Of a DNA stretch of 7,875 nt, positions 1 to 6,749 are shown in pieces. The DNA comes from Planctomycetota bacterium (lineage in GTDB: Bacteria; Planctomycetota; UBA11346). The stretch is from assembly GCA_024641365.1 (NCBI GenBank), contig JAHEDF010000165.1:1-7875 (forward strand), written 5' to 3'. The notes under the pieces are model-generated. The model was not told where the DNA came from and did no database searches. It was given only the letters and a program-made list of their open reading frames with translations. A program made the position numbers and the translations under genes. Position 1 is the first letter of the stretch, and every line of letters begins with the position of its first letter.

Positions 1-267
1 GGCTCTGGCTGTTTGGGCCATGGGAGGGTGTCAGAAAAGATGAGAATTAATCGTTATAATGAGAAATTATTATGTGAATTTACGGCGGTTTGAGGCATGA
101 GGTGTCGCTACTGTTAGGCATTGCTGACCTCATTCGTAAAAGCGAGTCAAAAATGAAGCAACAAACTCCTTTTTAGCCACTTTTGTTATAAAACCCTCAA
201 TTCCCACAAATACCTACACATCTAGTTAGCGGGATAATCTCTAGAGGCCATTCAGCCGGGGGTGAGC

Positions 268-296
268 CGTAAGATTATTATATAAATATACTTACG
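268..296. repeat. Inverted repeat CGTAAG/CTTACG around an AT-rich core
   Basis: Six-base arms CGTAAG (268-273) and CTTACG (291-296) are exact inverted repeats around 17 bases made only of A and T. A second small perfect repeat, AATAAA/TTTATT with a 2-base loop, lies at 310-323. They are 100-150 bases upstream of parE and could be protein binding sites or an easily melted segment. In AT-rich DNA, short repeats of this size also arise by chance, so a function is uncertain. Confidence 0.3.
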
Positions 297-411
297 TTAT
301 ATCGCGGCCAATAAATTTTTATTTACTACCCCCTAACGAGCAAATTCTAAGCCGCAACAAAACCCCAAGAACTTGACGGTCCGTTTTGATCCCCAACGTA
401 TCCGCTCCATC

Positions 412-416
412 GGAGG
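412..416 (+). promoter_or_regulatory. Ribosome binding site of parE
   Basis: GGAGG lies 4 bases before the ATG at 421. It decides the start of parE. The same frame is open back to a TTG at 373, but that start has no purine-rich site, and the 16 extra residues it would add do not resemble a ParE N-terminus. Confidence 0.75.
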
Positions 417-420
417 CGGC

Positions 421-2256
421 ATGGCCAAGCAAAAGGTACAGTACGACGAAAACGCGATTAAGAGTCTTGATGCGCTCGCACATATTCGACTGCGCACAGG
501 GATGTACATTGGGCGCATTGGCGACGGTGCTAATCCAAATGATGGTATTTATGTGCTCATGAAAGAAATCGTCGATAACTCTATCGATGAATTTATTATG
601 GGCGTTGGCAAAAAAATAGAAATTAGTCGCGAGGAAAATGTTGTTACCGTGCGCGACTACGGTCGCGGTATTCCTCTTGGCAAAGTGATCGATTGCGTCA
701 GCCAAATTAACACGGGCGGAAAATATAACGACGATGTTTTTCAATTTTCAGTTGGATTAAATGGCGTAGGCACCAAAGCCGTCAACGCACTGTCAGCATC
801 GTTTGAAGTAATTAGCTATCGTGAAGGAAAGTTTAAACGCGCCACCTTCAAGCAAGGAAAGTTAAAAGACGAAGAAAGCGGTAAGGCGAAAGAACCTGAT
901 GGCACTTACGTTTGCTTCACCCCTGATCCAGAAATTTTTAAGAAATACACGTGGCATGATGAATTTATCGCCAGACGCCTGCAGTATTACTGTTATTTAA
1001 ATGCAGGTTTATCAATTAATTATAATGGTACGACCTTTCAATCGAAAGACGGGTTAAAAGATCTCTTAAAAGCAGAAATTGGCGAAGAAAAAACCCACTA
1101 CGACGTATTTCATCACCGGGAAGACAAAATTGAATTCGCGCTGACGCATACCAATACCTATGGCGAAACCTATTTTAGTTTTGTTAATGGCCAATTCACC
1201 AATGATGGTGGTACACACCAATCCGCGTTTCGTGAAGGTATCTTAAAAGGAGTCAATGAATTTAGCGGAAAAAACTTCTCTGGTGAAGACGTTCGTGAAG
1301 GTATTTGCGGCGCTGTATCAATAAAACTACAAGATCCGATCTTTGAGTCACAAACGAAAAACAAACTTGGTAGCGATGTTCGCACCTGGGTTGTTCCTGC
1401 TGTTAAAGATGCCATTGAAAAATGGCTGCACCAAAATCCCGCTGCGGCAAACAAACTCATAGAAAAAATCAAGGCCAACGAGCGCCTGCGTACTGAATTA
1501 CAAAAAATTAAAAAAGAAGCACGTGAGCGTGCCAAATCAGTTGCACTACGAATTCCTAAATTACGTGACTGCGAAGTGCATTTCCACGATCCCGAACCGA
1601 AAACGAGCAAAGGTAAAGCAAAAGATCGCCGTGAAGAAACCAGCCTTTTTATCACTGAAGGTGATTCAGCAGGTGGTAGTTTGGTGATGTGTCGTGATGT
1701 CGAAACCCAGGCTATTTTCACCATTAAAGGCAAACCGCTTAACTGCTACGGTCTTGGTCGCGAAACGGTGTATAAGAATGAAGAGCTTTATAATATCATG
1801 TCTGCCTTGGGTATTGAAAATGGGCTAGATAATTTGCGTTATAATCGCGTCATCATTGCAACCGACGCTGACGTGGACGGCATGCATATTCGCAATTTAT
1901 TGCTCACGTTCTTCTTACGTTTCTTCGAAGACTTAGTGAAAAATGGTCACATTTATTTCTTGGAAACACCATTATTTCGTGTCCGCAATAAACAGCAGAC
2001 TGTTTACTGCTACAACGAAGCTGAACGAGATGCCGCTCAAGCTGAACTTAAAAATCCAGAAACCACACGCTTTAAAGGACTCGGTGAAATTAGCCCCAAA
2101 GAATTCGGTCAATTTATTGGCAAAGACATGCGCCTGATGGATGTAAACATTGAAAACATGTCTGAAGTCTCGCGTTCACTTGAATTCTACATGGGTAAAA
2201 ATACCCCGGTGCGTAAGAACTTTATCGTTGAAAACCTCATTGCTGAAATCGCATAA
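421..2256 (+). CDS. parE: DNA topoisomerase IV subunit B (ParE), ATPase and TOPRIM subunit
   Basis: This is the ATP-driven subunit of a type IIA topoisomerase, which with ParC forms the tetramer that decatenates and relaxes DNA. The 611-residue length suits ParE (about 630 in E. coli) and is shorter than most GyrB. The GHKL ATPase domain shows KEIVDNSIDEF with catalytic Glu49 and Asn53, DYGRGIP with Asp79, and the glycine-rich lid GLNGVGTKAV at 112-121. The transducer domain has the QTK loop (Gln311, Lys313) that contacts ATP. The TOPRIM domain has EGDSAGG (Glu413) and DADVDG (Asp482, Asp484, Asp486), the metal-binding acidic residues. The run KGKPLNCYGLG and the overall pattern fit the Bacteroidetes/PVC type of ParE. 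Thr26 stands where LRPGMYIG usually has Pro. The start at 421 is chosen from the GGAGG just upstream. parC follows after 14 bp, so the two form an operon. GyrB is the alternative, made unlikely by the short partner without a GyrA box. Confidence 0.92.
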   Translation: MAKQKVQYDENAIKSLDALAHIRLRTGMYIGRIGDGANPNDGIYVLMKEIVDNSIDEFIMGVGKKIEISREENVVTVRDYGRGIPLGKVIDCVSQINTGGKYNDDVFQFSVGLNGVGTKAVNALSASFEVISYREGKFKRATFKQGKLKDEESGKAKEPDGTYVCFTPDPEIFKKYTWHDEFIARRLQYYCYLNAGLSINYNGTTFQSKDGLKDLLKAEIGEEKTHYDVFHHREDKIEFALTHTNTYGETYFSFVNGQFTNDGGTHQSAFREGILKGVNEFSGKNFSGEDVREGICGAVSIKLQDPIFESQTKNKLGSDVRTWVVPAVKDAIEKWLHQNPAAANKLIEKIKANERLRTELQKIKKEARERAKSVALRIPKLRDCEVHFHDPEPKTSKGKAKDRREETSLFITEGDSAGGSLVMCRDVETQAIFTIKGKPLNCYGLGRETVYKNEELYNIMSALGIENGLDNLRYNRVIIATDADVDGMHIRNLLLTFFLRFFEDLVKNGHIYFLETPLFRVRNKQQTVYCYNEAERDAAQAELKNPETTRFKGLGEISPKEFGQFIGKDMRLMDVNIENMSEVSRSLEFYMGKNTPVRKNFIVENLIAEIA

Positions 2257-2270
2257 ATCGGACTGCCTCT

Positions 2271-4208
2271 ATGAATACGCTTTCGTCGTTGATGAAACAA
2301 AACTTCTTGGAATATGCTTCTTATGTAGTGGTTGACCGCGCTATTCCAGATGTCCGTGATGGCTGCAAACCAGTTCAGCGCCGCATTTTGCACACGCTGT
2401 TTACTATGGATGACGGCAAGTTCACCAAGGTTGCTAATATTATTGGTGAATCAATGAAACTGCATCCGCATGGTGATGCGTCAATTGGTGATGCGCTTGT
2501 CGTATTAGCAAATAAAGGTCGTGCCGCTGGTAACCATGACCTCGGATACTTTATCGAGAAACAGGGAAACTTCGGTAACATTATGACGGGTGACGGTGCT
2601 GCCGCTGCTCGTTATATCGAATGTCGTTTGACTCCCCTCGCTAAAGAAGTTTTATTTAATCCCGCGCTGACCTCATACTTACCCAGTTACGATGGTCGTC
2701 GCGAAGAGCCCGTATCCTTACCCGCAAAAGTACCCGTTATTTTAATGTTGGGCACTGAGGGCATCGCCGTTGGCATGGCCACCTCTATTTTGCCACATAA
2801 TTTTGGTGAATTAATTCAAGCCCAAATTCGTTATTTAAGCGGTGAATCCTATCGTGCGTTGCGTCCTGATTTCGCCACGGGCGGTATCATTGATACGTCT
2901 GGCTATGACGATGGTCGCGGCAAGGTAAAAGTCCGCGCAAAAATTGATACCGATGGGGATCGACGCGTCATTATCAGTGAATTACCGTGGGGTAAAACCA
3001 CGGAATCATTGATGGACTCCATCGAATCGGCTGTTCAAAAAGGCAAACTCAAAGTTGGTGAAATCCTTGATAAAACGGGCGAAGAAGTACGTATTGAATT
3101 AAACTTGCCACGTGGCGTTAATGCTGACGAAGTAATTCCTCAGTTGTATGCCTTCACCGATTGTGAAGTGGAAGTTAATTCAAACATCGTGGTAATTCGT
3201 GATCGTAAACCTGCTGAAATTGGCGTGCGCGAAATCATGGAATATTGCGCAGATCGTTTAAAAGAAATTATTAAGGCGGAATTAGAACACTTACTTGGCA
3301 ATCTGCTCAATAAACAACATTGGTTAACGCTTGAACAGCTCTTTATTGAAAATCGTATCTATAAGAAAATTGAAAACGAAAAAACCGAAAAGGGCGTGCG
3401 TGATGCTGTATGGAAAGGCATGGATCAGTTTAAGAAGCTCTTTATTCGCGATATGGTTGAGGAAGATGTTGATCGTCTGTTAGAAATTCGCATTAAACGC
3501 ATTTCGCAATTCGATATCGACAAAAACCGCAAAGACATTGATGATATCGTACGTCAAATTAAAGAGGCTAAAGCTAAATTAAAGAATTTAACCGGCACCA
3601 CTATAAAATGGCTTGAATACCTCTTCGATAAATATGCGAAATTTTTTCCGCGCCGTTCCAAAGTGAAGGCTATGGAAGAAATTGATCAAAAGTCAGTCGC
3701 ACGCGCCAATATCCGCATGGGCTATGATGCCGCTACCGGATTCTTTGGCAAATCGGTTAAAACTTATGACCGTGAAATCAAATGTAGCGAATTTGATAAA
3801 GTCTTAGCCATCATGCAAAATGGCGTTTACCGCATTATGGCCCCGACAGACAAAATATTACTTGAAGGGAAAGTGCTTTATCTCGATATATTTGATCCAG
3901 AGAAAGGCGTCGATTTAGTTGTGCTCTATCGCGATAAAAAGAAAATTCCTTGGGCTAAAAAAGTGGCCATTAAGGCCTTCATAAAAGACAAAGCATATGA
4001 ATTGATTAAAGCTCGCGCGGGACGTGTCGACCATTTATTATTTGGAAACGCTGGTAATAAAGGGAATATCACCTGTCACATGGTGCCAGCGCCGCGTTTA
4101 CGTGTTTCTAAAGAAACCTTTAACCTGAAAAACTTAGAAACATGTGGCATCGGTTCACGCGGAACAAAAATGGCTGAGCGTCCAACTGCTAAAATAGTGA
4201 TAGAATAA
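2271..4208 (+). CDS. parC: DNA topoisomerase IV subunit A (ParC), DNA cleavage subunit
   Basis: This is the DNA-breaking subunit that pairs with ParE. The winged-helix (5Y-CAP) domain carries the active-site tyrosine Tyr115 in the motif AAAARYIE, with Arg114 before it. The N-terminal DYAxxV-like segment (EYASYVVVDRAIPDVRDG) and LHPHGDASIGDALV (64-77) are typical. The family's long C-gate helices follow at about 320-460. The protein has 645 residues, leaving roughly 170 after about residue 478 for the beta-pinwheel, fewer than the five or six blades of E. coli ParC or GyrA, and no GyrA box (QRRGGKG) is seen. That supports topoisomerase IV rather than gyrase. In the quinolone-determining region Ala70 aligns with E. 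coli GyrA Ser83, and Asp74 with Asp87. Translation starts 14 bp after the parE stop with only a weak GGA ribosome site 8 bases upstream, so translational coupling is plausible. The transcript probably ends at the hairpin at 4231-4260. Confidence 0.9.
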   Translation: MNTLSSLMKQNFLEYASYVVVDRAIPDVRDGCKPVQRRILHTLFTMDDGKFTKVANIIGESMKLHPHGDASIGDALVVLANKGRAAGNHDLGYFIEKQGNFGNIMTGDGAAAARYIECRLTPLAKEVLFNPALTSYLPSYDGRREEPVSLPAKVPVILMLGTEGIAVGMATSILPHNFGELIQAQIRYLSGESYRALRPDFATGGIIDTSGYDDGRGKVKVRAKIDTDGDRRVIISELPWGKTTESLMDSIESAVQKGKLKVGEILDKTGEEVRIELNLPRGVNADEVIPQLYAFTDCEVEVNSNIVVIRDRKPAEIGVREIMEYCADRLKEIIKAELEHLLGNLLNKQHWLTLEQLFIENRIYKKIENEKTEKGVRDAVWKGMDQFKKLFIRDMVEEDVDRLLEIRIKRISQFDIDKNRKDIDDIVRQIKEAKAKLKNLTGTTIKWLEYLFDKYAKFFPRRSKVKAMEEIDQKSVARANIRMGYDAATGFFGKSVKTYDREIKCSEFDKVLAIMQNGVYRIMAPTDKILLEGKVLYLDIFDPEKGVDLVVLYRDKKKIPWAKKVAIKAFIKDKAYELIKARAGRVDHLLFGNAGNKGNITCHMVPAPRLRVSKETFNLKNLETCGIGSRGTKMAERPTAKIVIE

Positions 4209-4230
4209 CTTGGTACTTGGCATATTTGCG

Positions 4231-4260
4231 GTATCCGTTGCCGGCGTTGGCAGCGGATAC
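4231..4260 (+). terminator. Hairpin terminator downstream of parC
   Basis: The arms GTATCCGTTGCC (4231-4242) and GGCAGCGGATAC (4249-4260) pair over 12 positions, eleven Watson-Crick and one G-U, around a 6-base loop. The hairpin begins 22 bases after the parC stop and is followed by TTTCAT, so the U-tract is short. It sits between two converging genes. On the - strand the stem is followed by CGCAAATATG without a U-run, so it is a better terminator for parC than for the gene ending at 4316, although it could hinder both polymerases. Confidence 0.7.
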
Positions 4261-4315
4261 TTTCATCGCTGACATTCCTAAAAACTATTTATTTCTACCA
4301 ACTTGCGTACTGCTA

Positions 4316-5059
4316 TTAAATGATTCCAGATACAATTGATTGAGCAGCCCATCGCAGTTTTTTGTAATCGGCAGGATGTGTTTCTGGCGATATCTCTTTT
4401 TCTACTTCGCCTGAATTACTGTCGTGATCTGGATCATCATCACGAGCCTCAACTTGTTTATCCGGCGAAATTGAAAAACTATCTGGCGACCACAAGACGC
4501 CAAGTGCGCCTGATAATGTGGCTCTATGTGCATCTATCTGTAATATTCCGTTTTTATCGTAATAAGCTTGGCCGCGATAAGCGACGACCACTTGTCCACG
4601 TGCCACCATAATTGGTCCGCGAGCAGTAGGAATTTGCTCGGGCATGGTTGCCAATGTAACAATCCAACATCCTTTAACGAGTCCAGCGCTGTCATCTATA
4701 ACAATAAGCGTACGATATCGATCCCAGCGTAAAATAAGAGCGCCTGGTTTTGCTGGTGTATGTGGTGGTGGTGGTGGCTCGCGCTCTCCGCTCCGTACAT
4801 CTGACTCACCGAGAACGTTAAATACACCATTTCCCAATAAGACCATGGGCACTTGTCCGAGTGGATCGACATTCTCAAACGCCTCTGCTGGCTCTCCTGG
4901 ATTGGCTGGTTCTGGAATTGGTTCTGGTAAAAATGGAATGAGACCGCCACCGTTATCAGCGTCGCCAGCAAATATCCCTGGCATAAAAATAAATACGAGC
5001 AGCAGCAATCGCGCCACTCGAAATATCGCCGCGCTTAACTGGGAATCATGCTGCTGCAT
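4316..5059 (-). CDS. Exported proline-rich protein of unknown function
   Basis: I do not recognise this 247-residue protein. It begins with a likely signal peptide: Arg14 and Arg17, then a hydrophobic run LLLLVFIFMPGIFA ending at Ala31, with cleavage possible after Ala31. If uncleaved, the segment would anchor the protein in the inner membrane. A proline- and glutamate-rich spacer follows (about 42-60, PEPIPEPANPGEP), then FENVDPLGQVPMVLLGNGVF, a second proline run at 95-105 with five consecutive prolines, and a region at about 106-200 of alternating hydrophobic residues that looks beta-rich. Residues 204-226 are strongly acidic. There is one cysteine, Cys131. The ATG at 5059 lies 6 bp after the rpoN stop, with a weak AGG site 5 bases upstream, so it is probably co-transcribed with rpoN. 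The signal peptide and the tight spacing favour this frame over the 141-residue frame on the opposite strand. A structural envelope protein or a periplasm-spanning linker is possible but unproven. Confidence 0.75.
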   Translation of the reverse strand: MQQHDSQLSAAIFRVARLLLLVFIFMPGIFAGDADNGGGLIPFLPEPIPEPANPGEPAEAFENVDPLGQVPMVLLGNGVFNVLGESDVRSGEREPPPPPHTPAKPGALILRWDRYRTLIVIDDSAGLVKGCWIVTLATMPEQIPTARGPIMVARGQVVVAYRGQAYYDKNGILQIDAHRATLSGALGVLWSPDSFSISPDKQVEARDDDPDHDSNSGEVEKEISPETHPADYKKLRWAAQSIVSGII

Positions 5060-5065
5060 AAGTAC

Positions 5066-6502
5066 CTAGAAAGTTCGTCGTTGACGGGTTGAGGGAATGG
5101 CATCCGCAATGCGGTACTTGGTGACCGTACGCCTACTGATGTCCAACCCTTCCTTTGTTAGTCTGTCGGCAATATCCTGATCAGACAAGGGATTCTTCTT
5201 ATCCTCAGACTCAATGAGCTTCTGAATCTTCAATTTTACTGACTTAGAGCTCTCCGCCTCACTGCCATCTTGGGTGGCAATACCGCCAGAGAAGAATGAC
5301 GACAGCGGTAGAACGCCTGCTGGGGTCTGTATGTACTTATCTTTAACCGCACGACTGACAGTGGCTACGTGCATGCCAATCTTATCCGCGATATCTTGCC
5401 GCATCAACGGGCGTAGATGCTCAACTCCATATTCAAGATACGCAGTTTGATGCTTAATAATCTCGGTGACAATTTTTAAGAGCGTTCGTTTACGCTGAGC
5501 AATCGCATCAATAATAAATCTGGCGCCAGAAATTTGTTCCTTTAAATACTTTTTTTCTTTTTGATCACTACTTTTTTCATACAGGTCGAAATACGATTCG
5601 CTTACCTGGACTTTCGGCAAATGGCCATCTGGAATACTAACAATCCACTCTTCATTTTCATTGCGTTCTACAATTACGTCGGGAACCACATATTGGTTTG
5701 CGCCCTGGGCAAAAGGTAATCCAGGTTTGGGGTCTAATTGTGAAATTACCTCGACACCTTCCATTACGCGTTCGACATCGACGGCAAGCGCTTGGGCAAT
5801 GATAGGCAAACGATTACGCAGCACATTATCAAGATGGTCGCGAATTAGCGTTATTTCAAAAGAATTATCTCCAGCTTCACGCTGCAATTGCAATATAAGA
5901 CAGTCTTTTAAATCTCGTGCGCCAATACCGGCAGGGTCACAACCACGTACGAGTTCCCATGCTTGTTCAGCTGTATCTAATTTTTCTTCTGGAAATAAAT
6001 CTGATAATGCATGTTCTAAATAACCAGCAGGAGATAACTCCCAACTGATGTCCTCCACTAAACTACGAACCTCTTCTGACATATCGACAAATCGCAATTG
6101 CTCCAAAATGTGCTGTGCTAATGATGGCGGGCGCTCGGGCGTAGCTGCCAATGCCGCCATTTTATCGGGGCCGTCTTCATCATACGAACGACTCGAGCTC
6201 TTAGACTTCCAAAGCCAATCTTGGTCCTGCTCGTTTGTGCGATCAATTGCGGTTTTGTTTGAGTCATCGCCTTTAGAACTGCCCGATGAGTTGGAATCAG
6301 CGAGACTATCATTGTAATCCCCAGATGGACCACGTTCATCCAGTACCTCTAAAACAGGATTACTTTCAATTTCGCTCATAAGACGTTCTTCCAAAGCCAT
6401 TTGTGGAAGTAACAAGATCTCAATGGACTGGATCATCTGCGGCGTGAGCTTGAGCTTTTGCTCCATCCGCATGTTCAGATTTTGCCGCATCTGAAGAGCC
6501 AT
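5066..6502 (-). CDS. rpoN: RNA polymerase sigma-54 factor RpoN
   Basis: This is the sigma factor that directs RNA polymerase to -24/-12 promoters and stays silent until an AAA+ enhancer-binding activator remodels it. All family regions are present in 478 residues. Region I (about 1-52) is rich in Gln, Met and Leu (LKLTPQMIQSIEILLLPQMAL) and contacts activator. Region II (about 53-120) is an acidic linker unusually rich in serine. The core-binding domain follows (about 122-290; GCDPAGIGARDLKDCLILQL is typical). The helix-turn-helix is near 367-390 (MRQDIADKIGMHVATVSRAV), followed by KYIQTPAGVLPLSSFFSGGI. The RpoN box SRRTVTKYR at 456-464 reads the -24 element. The region I wording resembles planctomycete RpoN. 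The start is supported by AAGGA (6512-6516, complement) 9 bases upstream. An unknown exported protein follows after 6 bp; a Ser/Thr kinase lies divergently upstream. Nothing essential is missing, so it should be functional. Confidence 0.96.
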   Translation of the reverse strand: MALQMRQNLNMRMEQKLKLTPQMIQSIEILLLPQMALEERLMSEIESNPVLEVLDERGPSGDYNDSLADSNSSGSSKGDDSNKTAIDRTNEQDQDWLWKSKSSSRSYDEDGPDKMAALAATPERPPSLAQHILEQLRFVDMSEEVRSLVEDISWELSPAGYLEHALSDLFPEEKLDTAEQAWELVRGCDPAGIGARDLKDCLILQLQREAGDNSFEITLIRDHLDNVLRNRLPIIAQALAVDVERVMEGVEVISQLDPKPGLPFAQGANQYVVPDVIVERNENEEWIVSIPDGHLPKVQVSESYFDLYEKSSDQKEKKYLKEQISGARFIIDAIAQRKRTLLKIVTEIIKHQTAYLEYGVEHLRPLMRQDIADKIGMHVATVSRAVKDKYIQTPAGVLPLSSFFSGGIATQDGSEAESSKSVKLKIQKLIESEDKKNPLSDQDIADRLTKEGLDISRRTVTKYRIADAIPSTRQRRTF

Positions 6503-6518
6503 TGCTATCAGTCCTTAT

Positions 6519-6541
6519 GGCCCGTCTGGCCGGGAAACCGG
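6519..6541 (-). promoter_or_regulatory. Mutually exclusive GC-rich hairpins in the rpoN leader
   Basis: Read as rpoN leader RNA, CCGG (6541-6538) can pair with CCGG (6533-6530) across a 4-base loop, and GGCC (6531-6528) can pair with GGCC (6522-6519) across a 5-base loop. The two stems share bases 6530-6531, so only one can form at a time. The second ends 2 bases before the AAGGA ribosome site at 6512-6516. This could modulate rpoN translation, but each stem has only four base pairs and no known riboswitch is recognised. Confidence 0.25.
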
Positions 6542-6564
6542 GGCTTTTAGGTAAACCCTAGCAA

Positions 6565-6593
6565 ATCTTACGCCAAATGGGTCTCTTTAGCAA
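6565..6593 (-). promoter_or_regulatory. Possible sigma-70-type promoter for rpoN
   Basis: On the - strand TTGCTA (6593-6588) and TAAGAT (6570-6565) stand 17 bases apart, each matching four of six consensus positions (TTGACA, TATAAT). The distance to the rpoN start is about 60 bases, allowing the GC-rich leader. Promoter consensus in this lineage is poorly defined, so this is a weak call. Confidence 0.25.
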
Positions 6594-6646
6594 GCTAGAC
6601 CGTAGTAGAGCCTAACACTGATACATAGTGTCTAACAAATCGCTTG

Positions 6647-6675
6647 TTGAAACCCGAGGCAATGCCCTGTCTGAT
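6647..6675 (+). promoter_or_regulatory. Possible promoter for the Ser/Thr kinase gene
   Basis: TTGAAA (6647-6652) and TCTGAT (6670-6675) are 17 bases apart and match five and four of six consensus positions. The -10 hexamer lies inside the perfect inverted repeat at 6667-6683, the layout expected if a repressor bound there. A rival pair, TTCAAA (6696-6701) and TATTTT (6719-6724), also 17 bases apart, is equally possible, so the true start is unknown. Confidence 0.22.
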
Positions 6676-6683
6676 GCAGACAG
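6667..6683. repeat. Perfect inverted repeat, candidate operator
   Basis: CTGTCTG (6667-6673), a 3-base spacer ATG, and CAGACAG (6677-6683) form an exact 7-3-7 inverted repeat between the divergent rpoN and kinase genes, 66 bases before the kinase start. Its size suits a dimeric DNA-binding protein. It could also form a hairpin in RNA, but the 3-base loop is tight and no T-run follows, so it is not a terminator. Confidence 0.45.
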
Positions 6684-6749
6684 TACTAGACCGTGTTCAA
6701 AAATAACTAGGTTAATAGTATTTTATGCTTTCTAGCAAGGAAATTGCGC

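Larger units (their letters stand above)
1..420. other. Intergenic region upstream of parE; no supported gene
   Basis: No complete gene is supported here. On the + strand the three frames entering from the left edge stop at 41-43, 48-50 and 91-93, so at most a short C-terminal tail of an upstream gene could lie in the first 90 bases, and none of these tails is recognisable. The rest is rich in stop codons. It contains an AT-rich patch (about 274-325), the palindrome CTCTAGAG at 239-246, and several small inverted repeats. A promoter for parE must lie here or further upstream, but no convincing -35/-10 pair was found: the TATAAA at 187-192 has no matching -35 box. A short - strand ATG frame near the left edge lacks a ribosome site. 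Confidence 0.6.

Noticed and set aside
373..420. Longer ParE from a TTG start
   Set aside because: There is no ribosome site before the TTG, while GGAGG precedes the ATG at 421.
319..744. 141-residue antisense frame across the parE start
   Set aside because: It overlaps the parE N-terminal ATPase motifs on the other strand and has no ribosome site or recognisable domain.
1170..1733. 187-residue open frame antisense to parE
   Set aside because: It lies wholly inside parE, whose ATPase and TOPRIM motifs are intact. Its translation has a skewed Ser/Arg composition and no recognisable motif.
421..4208. Gyrase (gyrB-gyrA) instead of topoisomerase IV
   Set aside because: The A subunit is only 645 residues, lacks a GyrA box, and both proteins match the Bacteroidetes/PVC ParE/ParC style.
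4763..4777. Five tandem TGG units as a phase-variable microsatellite
   Set aside because: The unit is 3 bases and in frame, encoding the five prolines of the exported protein, so length change would not switch the gene off.
4644..5069. 141-residue + strand frame opposite the exported protein gene
   Set aside because: Its Ser/Gly/Pro-rich translation looks like a shadow. The - strand frame has a signal peptide and sits directly behind rpoN.
6503..6749. Sigma-54 (-24/-12) promoter for rpoN autoregulation or for the kinase
   Set aside because: No TGGCAC-N5-TTGC-like pair with correct spacing was found on either strand.
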